Origin: Labedella gwakjiensis
Lineage (GTDB): Bacteria; Actinomycetota; Actinomycetes; Actinomycetales; Microbacteriaceae
DNA length: 64,000 nucleotides
Direction of reading: 5' to 3'
NCBI RefSeq assembly: GCF_003014675.1
Contig: NZ_PYAU01000001.1
Coordinates: forward strand, 2,604,001-2,668,000
Shown here: positions 10,291 through 17,400 of the stretch, piece after piece
How positions within the stretch are numbered: the first letter of the stretch is position 1
Layout: each line of letters opens with the position of its first letter
Notes under the pieces: generated by a model
Seen by the model: only the letters and a program-made list of their open reading frames with translations
Told to the model about the DNA's origin: nothing
Database searches by the model: none
Program-made: the position numbers and the translations under genes

Positions 10291-11784
10291 GTGTCGACGC
10301 TCAGTGAATTGGTACTCGCCCAAGGCCGCTCAGGAGACGAGGACGTCGACTGGCTCCACATGCTCATCCAGGACGCCCAGTTGCTCGCCGACCTCGCGTT
10401 CGCCGACATCGTCCTCTGGGTCCCCACGAACGACGGCAGCTTCGTGGCGGTCGCGCATTACCGGCCCTCGAGCGCAGCGACCCTGTTCTACCGCGACTTC
10501 GTGGGTCAGCGCATCAAGCAGCAGTGGCGCAGTCAGGTCACGGAGGCCTTCGAGACCGGGGTCATCGTGGACTCGTCGGCGCCCGATTGGTACGAGGAGA
10601 CGCCGACGCGCGTGCGAGCCGTCCCCGTGCTGCGCCGCCTGCGCTCGTCGCACCCGGAGACGACCGAAGCGCCCATCGCCGTGCTCACGCGTCACACGAA
10701 CCTCGGCGAGGCGCGGACGCCGAGCCGTCAGGAGCTGACGTTCAACGACACCGCGAGCGAGCTGTTCACGATGATCGCTGCCGGAGACTTCCCCGACCTC
10801 TCGGCTCCGGCGGGTCCGCGTCGAGGCGCACCGCGCGCCTCCGACGGGCTCATCCGTCTCGACGTCGAAGGCGTGACGACCTTCGCGAGCCCGAACGCGC
10901 TCTCGGCCTTCAACCGGATGGGGTTCATCGAGGAGCTCGAGGGCGAATCGCTCGCGGAGGTGACCACTCGCATCCTGCCGTCAGAGGATCTCACCGACGA
11001 GTCTCTGCCCCTCGTCGTGACCGGCCGTGCGCCGTGGCGCACGGACATCGAGGCACGTGGCGTCACGGTCACTCTGCGCGCCATCCCGCTGCGTCGCCAG
11101 GGCGCACGCACCGGTGCGATCGTGCTGTGCCGCGACGTGTCGGAGCAGCGCCATCAGGAGAGGGAGCTGCTGACGAAGGACGCCACCATCCGTGAGATCC
11201 ATCACCGGGTGAAGAACAACCTGCAGACGGTGGCGTCGCTCCTGCGCATCCAGTCCCGCCGCTCCCACACGGAGGAGGCCCGCAACGCGCTCGGGCAGGC
11301 CATGCGTCGCGTGGCCGCGATCGCCGTCGTCCACGACACGCTGTCGGAGGGGCTCAGCCAGGACGTGAACTTCGACGAGGTGTTCGATCGCGTGCTCATG
11401 CTCGTGGCCGAGGTGGCCTCAGCGCACAACACGACGGCGCATCCCCGCAAGACGGGAACGTTCGGCGTGCTGCCGAGCGAGTATGCGACCCCGCTGGCCC
11501 TCGCCCTCACCGAACTCGTGACGAACGCCGTGGAGCACGGCCTGAACGGCCTCGAGGGCAGCGTCGAGATCGAGGCGCAGCGAAGCGATGAGAGGCTCAC
11601 GGTCGTGGTCCGTGACAACGGAGCAGGCCTCCCCGAAGGGAAGGTCGGATCCGGCCTCGGTACTCAGATCGTGCGCACTCTCATCCAAGGAGAACTCGGC
11701 GGGACGATCGATTGGCATACCGTGGTGGGCAACGGCACAGAGGTGACGATCGAGATGCCGTTCCGGTGGATGCGGAGTCGTTGA
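10291..11784 (+). CDS. pdtaS: PdtaS-type sensor histidine kinase
   Basis: A 497-residue soluble sensor kinase. It has an N-terminal GAF-like histidine-kinase N domain (about 15-165), a PAS domain (about 185-285), the HisKA_2/HWE-like phosphoacceptor motif IREIHHRVKNNLQ (His 304/305) and a HATPase domain with TELVTNAVEHGL (N box, near 407-418), RDNGAGLPEG and GSGLGTQIVRTL. No transmembrane segment is present. In mycobacteria PdtaS phosphorylates PdtaR, an RNA-binding ANTAR antiterminator; that partner is not in this window. The start is GTG with no Shine-Dalgarno sequence and a -10-like hexamer 6 bases upstream. Confidence 0.92.
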   Translation: MSTLSELVLAQGRSGDEDVDWLHMLIQDAQLLADLAFADIVLWVPTNDGSFVAVAHYRPSSAATLFYRDFVGQRIKQQWRSQVTEAFETGVIVDSSAPDWYEETPTRVRAVPVLRRLRSSHPETTEAPIAVLTRHTNLGEARTPSRQELTFNDTASELFTMIAAGDFPDLSAPAGPRRGAPRASDGLIRLDVEGVTTFASPNALSAFNRMGFIEELEGESLAEVTTRILPSEDLTDESLPLVVTGRAPWRTDIEARGVTVTLRAIPLRRQGARTGAIVLCRDVSEQRHQERELLTKDATIREIHHRVKNNLQTVASLLRIQSRRSHTEEARNALGQAMRRVAAIAVVHDTLSEGLSQDVNFDEVFDRVLMLVAEVASAHNTTAHPRKTGTFGVLPSEYATPLALALTELVTNAVEHGLNGLEGSVEIEAQRSDERLTVVVRDNGAGLPEGKVGSGLGTQIVRTLIQGELGGTIDWHTVVGNGTEVTIEMPFRWMRSR

Positions 11785-11803
11785 CATCCAGGTGACGCCG
11801 GGT

Positions 11804-11920
11804 TGTCGACGATTCTGAGTTCCCGTCGATCCTGAGTTCTCGACGATCCAGTTCCCGACGATCCTGAGTTCCCGACGATCCTGAGTTCCCGACGATCCTG
11901 AGTTCCCGACGACGCCGAGT
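11804..11920. repeat. Tandem repeat, seven units of 17 bp, between convergent pdtaS and whiB
   Basis: Consensus TCCCGACGATCCTGAGT, units starting at 11804, 11821, 11838 (two bases short), 11853, 11870, 11887 and 11904. Three consecutive copies are identical, which suggests recent expansion. Confidence 0.92.
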
Positions 11921-11951
11921 GCTGAATGGCCCGGGTGTGCGCGGCCTCGAC

Positions 11952-12027
11952 GGTGTTCGGCAGTCCTGAGGGTGTTCGGCGGTCCTGAGGGTGTTCGGCA
12001 GTCCTGAGGGTGTTCGGTTGCCCTGAG
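11952..12027. repeat. Tandem repeat, four units of 19 bp, abutting the whiB stop codon
   Basis: Consensus GGTGTTCGGCAGTCCTGAG, units at 11952, 11971, 11990 and 12009. It has a different sequence and period from the array 30 bp upstream in the same spacer and ends two bases before the whiB stop. Confidence 0.9.
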
Positions 12028-12029
12028 CG

Positions 12030-12278
12030 TCAGGACGCGCGGCGTGCGCGCGCGGCGCGGCGCTTGAGAGCGCGGCGCTCGTCCTCGGAGAGTCCGCCCC
12101 AGACGCCGGAGTCCTGCCCGGTCTCGAGCGCGTACTGAAGGCAGATCTCCGTGACGGTGCAACGGCCGCAGACCGCCTTCGCCTTGTCGATCTGGTCGAC
12201 GGCCGGTCCCGTGTTGCCGACGGGGAAGAACAGCTCCGGGTCAGCGGTCAGGCAAGCGGCTTTGTCGCGCCAGTCCAT
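12030..12278 (-). CDS. whiB1: WhiB-family iron-sulfur transcriptional regulator (WhiB1-like)
   Basis: An 82-residue protein. Four cysteines that bind a [4Fe-4S] cluster are at 9, 37, 40 and 46 (CxxC spacing as in WhiB1), followed by the GVWGGLSEDERRALKRR beta-turn and basic DNA-contact tail. The N-terminus MDWRDKAACLTADPELFFPVG is characteristic of the WhiB1 subgroup, which binds region 4 of the primary sigma factor and is sensitive to nitric oxide. GGAG lies 8 bases upstream of the ATG. It is monocistronic and converges on pdtaS, with two tandem arrays in between. Confidence 0.93.
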   Translation of the reverse strand: MDWRDKAACLTADPELFFPVGNTGPAVDQIDKAKAVCGRCTVTEICLQYALETGQDSGVWGGLSEDERRALKRRAARARRAS

Positions 12279-12705
12279 GCGGGTACTCCTTCAATTGCGG
12301 GGGGAATCGACCACGGGGGTCGCAGTAGGGTCTCGTGGCCGGAACCTCGACGCTCGACGCGGGGCGTCGAGCATGCGCTATCGGTCCATCGTGTCGGGCA
12401 CGTCCTCCTGGTGCGTCGGGCTCAGCCTCTCGAGTTCCGCCTATCGGACTCATTCGTCGAGCGTCGCGCTCGGCTGATGAGGTTGTGGCGGTTGGTCACT
12501 CCAGCACGGAACATCACAGATGCGGATCAGACGAGTGCTGAGATGCACCCGATTCGATCCGCACCGAGAGTTCCAACAGGGGTTCGCGGTCTCCAGGGGA
12601 GGTCCATCGTACGGACGTGCTCGCAACCCTGAGAGCGTCGTTTCGGCCTCCAATATGGTCGCATACTGGTAGTACCGAATCAATAGCTCTGTATGGGATT
12701 GGCCT
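12279..12705. other. 427-bp spacer upstream of whiB and of the 12706 gene
   Basis: It must hold the minus-strand whiB promoter and the plus-strand promoter for 12706. GCTCGACGC/GCGTCGAGC forms an inverted repeat near 12351-12371. The last 60 bases are AT-richer than the surroundings. I see no gene and no recognisable riboswitch. Confidence 0.4.
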
Positions 12706-13158
12706 GTGAACGCTGCCTCGATGGACCGACCGGACGAGGGGGCGGGCACCTCCGTTGGACCGGGCGCGCGGCCATCGAGAGCCGTGTGGCTCGCCGTCGT
12801 CCTCGTCGCGATGGAGGCTCTCGCCCTCGGCATCGCTGTGGTCGTGCTGCTCGTCGACGTCGTCACGCTCACGCCGTCCTCGCTCGCGAGCGCGATCGCC
12901 CTCATCGTCCTCACGGCCGTGGCGGCCGCGTGGGTTTCCTGGATCGCCGTGTCACTTCGTCGTGGGGCGCCGTGGGCGCGGGGCGGAGCCGTCTTCTGGC
13001 AGCTCGTCCAGCTCGCTGTCGCGCTCGGTGCGATTCAGGGCTCGTTCGCGCAACCGCTCATCGGGGCGGCGATCGCCGCCCCGTCGATCCTCGTGCTCGT
13101 GCTCATGTGCACCCGCTCGGTCATGCTCCACACGAAGCGGCCAGACCCCGAGCCCTGA
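12706..13158 (+). CDS. Small integral membrane protein, unknown function
   Basis: A 150-residue protein with four predicted membrane helices (roughly residues 27-50, 57-82, 92-116, 120-140; for example AVWLAVVLVAMEALALGIAV and AIALIVLTAVAAAWVSWIAV). The first 25 residues are polar (MDRPDEGAGTSVG). A GTG start at 12706 is used; an ATG five codons later (12721) is an alternative. No family is recognised beyond short actinobacterial membrane proteins. It converges on the bcp gene, with a two-unit 18-bp repeat between them. Confidence 0.7.
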   Translation: MNAASMDRPDEGAGTSVGPGARPSRAVWLAVVLVAMEALALGIAVVVLLVDVVTLTPSSLASAIALIVLTAVAAAWVSWIAVSLRRGAPWARGGAVFWQLVQLAVALGAIQGSFAQPLIGAAIAAPSILVLVLMCTRSVMLHTKRPDPEP

Positions 13159-13192
13159 CCTCGCTTTGAGCGCGGACCTCGCTCTGAGCGCG
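13157..13192. repeat. Tandem repeat, two 18-bp units, between convergent genes
   Basis: GACCTCGCTTTGAGCGCG then GACCTCGCTCTGAGCGCG, one mismatch, filling almost the entire gap between the 12706 gene and bcp. Confidence 0.75.
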
Positions 13193-13194
13193 GT

Positions 13195-13671
13195 CTAGTC
13201 GAGACCGAGCTTCTTGCGCAGCATCGCGACGTGGCCGGTCGCCTTCACGTTGTAGAGGGCCTGCTCCAGGGTGCCGTCCGGCGCGATGACGAACGTCGAG
13301 CGCAGCACGCCCGTGACCGTCTTCCCGTAGCTGTTCTTCTCTCCCCACGCGCCGTATGCGAGGTGCACGGCCTTGTCCTCGTCCGACAGGAGATCGAAGG
13401 GAAGGGAGTCGCGTTCGCGGAACGCCGTCTGCTTCGACGGGGCGTCTCGCGAGATCCCGATGACGGTGAATCCGGCGGCGAGAAGCGACGCCTCGTTGTC
13501 ACGGAAGTCGCAGGCCTGGGTGGTGCACCCGGGAGTCATCGCCTCCGGGTAGAAGAACAGGATGACGCGGCGACCCGCCAGATCGGAGAGGGAGACGGTC
13601 TTGCCGTCCTGGTTCGGGAGGGAGAACGTGGGAGCGGGCTGGCCCGCTTCGAGGCGCTGAGAAGTGGTCAC
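13195..13671 (-). CDS. bcp: Thioredoxin-dependent peroxiredoxin (Bcp/PrxQ)
   Basis: A 158-residue cytoplasmic peroxidase that reduces hydroperoxides using thioredoxin. The peroxidatic Cys49 lies in YPEAMTPGCTTQACDFRD and the resolving Cys54 five residues on, the atypical 2-Cys PrxQ arrangement. LSDEDKAVHLAYGAWGEK and GVLRSTFVIAPDG are typical Bcp features. The GTG start overlaps the rsgA stop codon by four bases (GTGA), so it is the third gene of the coupled aroA-rsgA-bcp operon. Its position beside sigH-rsrA fits thiol-oxidative defence, although it is on the opposite strand. Confidence 0.95.
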   Translation of the reverse strand: MTTSQRLEAGQPAPTFSLPNQDGKTVSLSDLAGRRVILFFYPEAMTPGCTTQACDFRDNEASLLAAGFTVIGISRDAPSKQTAFRERDSLPFDLLSDEDKAVHLAYGAWGEKNSYGKTVTGVLRSTFVIAPDGTLEQALYNVKATGHVAMLRKKLGLD

Positions 13672-14735
13672 TCTCCGAGCTTAGGTGAGGAGGCGACGCT
13701 CTGCAGGAGGCGATGGAACGAGTCGAGACGAGCCGCTCCGCCCTCGCCGAGCTCGCCGTCGGCGACCGCCTCGGCGATGGCGCAGTCGGGCGCGTCCGGG
13801 AGGTGGGTGCACCCACGCGGGCACCGCTCGGCGATCTCGGCGAGGTCGGTGTACGCGCCCAGGATGTTGGCCGGGTCGACGTGGCCGAGCCCGAACGAGC
13901 GCACGCCGGGGGTGTCGATGACCCAGCCGCTCCCGTTCGCGGTCCGCACGCGGTAGGACTCCGTCGACGACGAGGTGTGGCGTCCACGCCCCGTCACCTC
14001 GTTCACGCGTCCGATGGCGCGCTGCGCGTCCGGCACGATGGCGTTGACGAGTGTCGACTTCCCCACGCCGGAGTGCCCCACGAACACCGAGGAGTGGCCG
14101 ATGAGCCGTTCGACGATCTCGTCGACGGGGATGCTGCCCGACCCCGACGTGACGACGTCCAGATCGAGGCCCGCGAAGTTCTCCAGGAACTCCGTGGGGT
14201 CGGCGAGGTCCGTCTTGGTGATGCAGAGGATCGGCCGGATCTTCGCGTCGAGCGCGGCGACGAGGTAGCGGTCCACGAGTCGCGCCCGCGGCTCGGGATT
14301 GGCGGCGGCCACGACGACGACCATCTGGTCGGCGTTCGCGACGATGACGCGCTCGACCTGGTCGGTGTCGTCGGCGCTGCGTCGGAGGAGCGTCGAACGT
14401 TCGCCGACACGGACGATGCGAGCGAGCGTGCCGGGATCACCGGACGTGTCGCCCACCAGATCGACGTGGTCGCCCGTCACGACGGCCTTCCGTCGCAACT
14501 GGGAAGCGCGGGTTGCGGTGAGCTCACGCTCCTCCGGGGTGTCCTCGTCGAGGAGCACGAGATAGCGGCCGCGGTCCACCGAGAGGACACGCGCGGTCTG
14601 CGCATCCTTGTGCTCGGGGCGCTGCTTCGTGCGCGGACGCGAGCCCTTGGGGTTCGGACGGGCACGGAACGAGGCCTCGTCGTACTCGTCGTACTCGTCG
14701 TCGCTCGTGGTCTCGGGCGTCTCCCACCAGCTCAC
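13668..14735 (-). CDS. rsgA: Ribosome small-subunit-dependent GTPase RsgA
   Basis: A 355-residue circularly permuted GTPase that assists late 30S maturation. It starts at GTG 14735 (VSWWETPETTSDDEYDEYDE), overlapping the aroA stop by four bases. An OB-fold is at about 45-110; the permuted G motifs are TKTD (173-176), the P-loop GHSGVGKSTL (220-229) and DTPG (274-277). The C-terminal zinc site has Cys305, Cys309, His311 and Cys318 (CPRGCTHLPDAPDC). The acidic N-terminal 40 residues are longer than in proteobacterial RsgA, as is usual for actinobacteria. The frame continues upstream to 15350 only because it shadows aroA. Confidence 0.94.
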   Translation of the reverse strand: MSWWETPETTSDDEYDEYDEASFRARPNPKGSRPRTKQRPEHKDAQTARVLSVDRGRYLVLLDEDTPEERELTATRASQLRRKAVVTGDHVDLVGDTSGDPGTLARIVRVGERSTLLRRSADDTDQVERVIVANADQMVVVVAAANPEPRARLVDRYLVAALDAKIRPILCITKTDLADPTEFLENFAGLDLDVVTSGSGSIPVDEIVERLIGHSSVFVGHSGVGKSTLVNAIVPDAQRAIGRVNEVTGRGRHTSSSTESYRVRTANGSGWVIDTPGVRSFGLGHVDPANILGAYTDLAEIAERCPRGCTHLPDAPDCAIAEAVADGELGEGGAARLDSFHRLLQSVASSPKLGE

Positions 14736-16093
14736 GCGCCGTGCGCCTCCACCATGCGCCGCCAGAGCGACGGGAACTCCGGCAGGGTCTTGCCTGTCGT
14801 TGCGATGTTCTCGATGCGGACGCCCTCGACGACCAGGCCGATGATGGCGCCGGCGGTCGCCATCCGGTGGTCGTGGTAGCTCATCCAGCGCCCGGCGGTG
14901 AGGGGACGCGGAGTGATGCGGAGGCCGTCCGGCAGCTCCTCGGCCTCCCCGCCGAGCCGGTTGATCTCGGTGACCAGTGCGGCGAGACGGTCGGTCTCGT
15001 GGTGACGGATGTGTCCGATGCCCCGGAGCGTCGACGGCGTGATCGCGAGCGCCGCGAGAGCCGCGAGTGCGGGCGCGAGCTCGCCCCCGGTGGTCAGATC
15101 GAGATCGACGCCCGAGATCTCGCTCGGGCCGGTGACGGTGATGCGGCCGTCGCCGACCTCGACCTGTGCGCCGAACAGGGGGAGGAGGTGAACGAGATCC
15201 GCACCCACCTGCGTCGTCTCGTCCGGCCAGCCGTCGATCGTGACGCGGCCACCCGTCGCCACGGCGGCGGCGAGGAACGGCGCGGCGTTCGACAGGTCGG
15301 ACTCGATCCGCACGTCGCGTCCAGAGATCGGACCGGGTGCGACGCTCCAAGCGCCGACGCCGTCTGAGGATGCGTCCACACCGCGCTGCCTCAGCGCGTC
15401 GATCGTCATCTCGATGTGGGGGACGCTCGGGAGACGCTCTCCCCGGTGACGCAATTCGATGCCGTCGTCGAAGCGAGGGGCGGAGAGCAGGAGACCGGAG
15501 ACGAACTGGCTCGATTGCGAGGCATCGATCTCGAGGGAGCCGCCACCGACCGAGCCGGTGCCGTGGACCGTGAAGGGGAGGGAGTCAGCGCTGTTCGCGT
15601 CGACGTCGACCCCGAGCGCCGTGAGTCCGGCGATGAGACCGCCCATCGGGCGTCCGCGGGCCGCATCGTCGGCGTCGAAGACGGTGGGTCCGAGGGCGAG
15701 AGCGGCGACGGGGGGCACGAACCGCATGACGGTGCCCGCGAGACCGCACTCGATCGTGGTCGAGCCGGTGAGTTCCTCCGCCGGCGTCACCACCCAGTCG
15801 TCACCGTAGTCTCCGCTCCCAGGAGCGGGCTCGATCGACGTGCCGAGGGACCGGAGCGCCTCGACCATGTTGCCGCTGTCCTGCGAGTGGAGCGGAGCGC
15901 GCAGACGGGACGGAGCGTCGGCCAGCGCAGAGAGGACGAGCTCGCGATTCGTGATCGATTTCGACCCGGGGAGGGTCAGCCGGGCGGTCACTGGACCGCC
16001 CGCGAAGGGAGCAGCCCAGTCGTCATCGGTGGCTGGCGTCTCGCGCATGCCGAACAGATCGACCTCTGGCGCGGAATATTTGGCTTCGAACAT
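14732..16093 (-). CDS. aroA: 3-phosphoshikimate 1-carboxyvinyltransferase (EPSP synthase)
   Basis: Sixth step of the shikimate pathway: transfers enolpyruvyl from PEP to shikimate-3-phosphate. 453 residues from the ATG at 16093 (MFEAKYSAPEVDLFG), with AGGA upstream. LPGSKSITNRELVLSALA (substrate-binding Lys/Ser) is near residue 37, LAGTVMRFVPPVAAL follows, and YHDHRMATAGAI near the C-terminus is the conserved DHR-MA motif. Leading gene of aroA-rsgA-bcp. Its start codon overlaps the candidate SigR promoter of the divergent sigH gene, so oxidative-stress transcription of sigH could interfere with aroA initiation. Confidence 0.95.
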   Translation of the reverse strand: MFEAKYSAPEVDLFGMRETPATDDDWAAPFAGGPVTARLTLPGSKSITNRELVLSALADAPSRLRAPLHSQDSGNMVEALRSLGTSIEPAPGSGDYGDDWVVTPAEELTGSTTIECGLAGTVMRFVPPVAALALGPTVFDADDAARGRPMGGLIAGLTALGVDVDANSADSLPFTVHGTGSVGGGSLEIDASQSSQFVSGLLLSAPRFDDGIELRHRGERLPSVPHIEMTIDALRQRGVDASSDGVGAWSVAPGPISGRDVRIESDLSNAAPFLAAAVATGGRVTIDGWPDETTQVGADLVHLLPLFGAQVEVGDGRITVTGPSEISGVDLDLTTGGELAPALAALAALAITPSTLRGIGHIRHHETDRLAALVTEINRLGGEAEELPDGLRITPRPLTAGRWMSYHDHRMATAGAIIGLVVEGVRIENIATTGKTLPEFPSLWRRMVEAHGA

Positions 16094-16097
16094 CGTT
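16073..16097 (+). promoter_or_regulatory. SigR/SigH-type promoter upstream of sigH
   Basis: GGAATA (16073-16078), a 16-bp spacer, then GTT (16095-16097). This matches the GGAAT/GTT consensus of the thiol-stress ECF sigma factor that the downstream gene encodes and implies positive autoregulation. Transcription would begin near 16105. The 3' half overlaps the start codon of divergent aroA (16091-16093). Confidence 0.65.
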
Positions 16098-16143
16098 GTC
16101 CTAGGGTATCGGCCAATCGGTCGCGACGAGAGGAGGGCCTGTG

Positions 16144-16968
16144 ATGCAGAACGTGCTCGAACGACCCTCGCTCGACCGCGTGATCTCGCGTGCGCGGGCA
16201 CTGACTCTCCCCGAACGCTCGCAGCCGCTCGAACTAGACTGGGCGGCGATGATACCGATCGATGACGCCCCCGTTCCCGGTCCGGCTGCCGGCGCTGCCG
16301 CTCCGGAGGTCTCCGACGAGATGACCGATGTCCGGGCCGTGGCCCTGGCCGACATCGAGGGCGCCCCCGACGCGACCACGGTGGGTGCGACCGACGATCC
16401 GCGTCCGCTCTTCGAAGAACAGGCTCTCCCGTTCATCGACCAGCTCTACGGTGCGGCCATGCGGATGACGAAGAACCCGTCGGACGCGCAGGACCTCGTG
16501 CAGGAGACCTTCGTGAAGGCGTACGCTGCCTTCGGACAGTTCCAGCAGGGCACGAACCTGAAGGCGTGGCTCTACCGGATTCTCACGAACACGTACATCA
16601 ACCAGTATCGGAAGAAGCAGCGCGAGCCCTACCAGGGCACGATCGACGATCTCGAGGACTGGCAGCTCGGCGGCGCGGAGTCGACCACGGCCACATCGAG
16701 CCGCTCGGCCGAGGCGGAGGCGATCGACCGCATGCCGGACAGCGCCGTCAAGGACGCGCTGCAGGCGATCCCCGAAGACTTCCGACTCGCGGTGTACCTG
16801 GCGGACGTGGAGGGCTTCGCGTACCAGGAGATCGCCGACATCATGAAGACCCCCATCGGAACCGTGATGAGCCGGCTGCACCGCGGCCGTCGGCTGCTGC
16901 GGGATCTGTTGGCCGATTACGCGCGGGAGCGCGGGATCGAAACGACACGCGTGAGGAGCGCACGATGA
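16144..16968 (+). CDS. sigH: ECF sigma factor SigH/SigR (thiol-oxidative stress), long form
   Basis: Group IV sigma factor. Region 2 ([20 protein letters not shown], then [11 protein letters not shown] and [20 protein letters not shown]) and region 4 ([39 protein letters not shown]) match the SigR/SigH subgroup. From the ATG at 16144 it has 274 residues; AGGAGGG ends 6 bases upstream. A second start at 16249 (MIPIDDAPV, 239 residues) has its own -10-like TAGACT 8 bases upstream; 16321 (MTDVRAV, 215 residues) is also possible. In Streptomyces SigR is made as a stable short form and an unstable N-terminally extended form from a stress-induced promoter; this layout fits that scheme. It overlaps rsrA by four bases. 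Confidence 0.9.
   Translation: MQNVLERPSLDRVISRARALTLPERSQPLELDWAAMIPIDDAPVPGPAAGAAAPEVSDEMTDVRAVALADIEGAPDATTVGATDDPRPLFEEQALPFIDQLYGAAMRMTKNPSDAQDLVQETFVKAYAAFGQFQQGTNLKAWLYRILTNTYINQYRKKQREPYQGTIDDLEDWQLGGAESTTATSSRSAEAEAIDRMPDSAVKDALQAIPEDFRLAVYLADVEGFAYQEIADIMKTPIGTVMSRLHRGRRLLRDLLADYARERGIETTRVRSAR
16235..16240 (+). promoter_or_regulatory. Candidate -10 hexamer for a leaderless short sigH transcript
   Basis: TAGACT lies inside the long sigH frame, 8 bases before the ATG at 16249. It would start transcription at or next to that ATG and give the short protein independently of the stress promoter. Confidence 0.45.
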
Positions 16969-17231
16969 GCGACTGTGGCTGCGACAAGGCGAAAAGGGAC
17001 CTCGAGGAGTTCCTCCGGAACGAGGTCTGTCGGACCGAGGCTGCGGACATCCGCGCCCATCTCGAGCACTGCGAGTCTTGCCGGAGCGAGGCCGCGCTGT
17101 CCGTGACCCTCACGGAAGCCGTGCAGCGTGCGTGCAAGGAGACGGCACCGGCCGACCTCAAGGACCACGTCCTCGCCCGTCTCCGCGACATCAAAGCGGG
17201 CCACGAGGCGAAGTCCGCTCCGGCTCTCTGA
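16965..17231 (+). CDS. rsrA: Zinc-binding anti-sigma factor RsrA
   Basis: An 88-residue redox-sensing anti-sigma factor that holds SigH in reduced cytoplasm and releases it when its cysteines form disulfides. The ZAS motif HxxxCxxC is His32, Cys36, Cys39 (HLEHCESC); other cysteines are at 4, 6, 22 and 57, where Cys4 or Cys6 would supply the fourth zinc ligand and the trigger disulfide. The start ATG overlaps the sigH stop (ATGA), giving tight stoichiometric coupling. The 15-bp tandem array begins immediately before its stop codon ends. Confidence 0.93.
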   Translation: MSDCGCDKAKRDLEEFLRNEVCRTEAADIRAHLEHCESCRSEAALSVTLTEAVQRACKETAPADLKDHVLARLRDIKAGHEAKSAPAL

Positions 17232-17290
17232 TATCCGGGGCTCTGGTATCCGGCACCCTGATATCCGGCACCCTGGTATCCGGCGCCTTG
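17231..17290. repeat. Tandem repeat, four 15-bp units, between convergent rsrA and kgd
   Basis: Units at 17231, 17246, 17261 and 17276; consensus RTATCCGGCACCCTG, alternating A and G at the first base. The alternation suggests duplication of a 30-bp dimer. Confidence 0.9.
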
Positions 17291-17340
17291 GCGTCAGACC
17301 GTCGGATGCTGAGACCCGAGGCGTTGTGGTTCGAGACAGA

Positions 17341-17386
17341 AGAATCCCCCGCCGCACCCGGTCGACCGGGAGCGGCGGGGGATTCT
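17341..17386. terminator. Bidirectional terminator-like hairpin between rsrA and kgd
   Basis: AGAATCCCCCGCCGC pairs perfectly with GCGGCGGGGGATTCT, and the 16-base centre itself folds (CCCGGTC/GACCGGG). It serves convergent genes on both sides. Confidence 0.7.
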
Positions 17387-17400
17387 CGTGTGCGCGGCGA

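Noticed and set aside
13713-14879. Plus-strand open frame opposite rsgA
   Set aside because: Shadow frame: no motifs, and the minus strand encodes an intact RsgA with all GTPase and zinc motifs.
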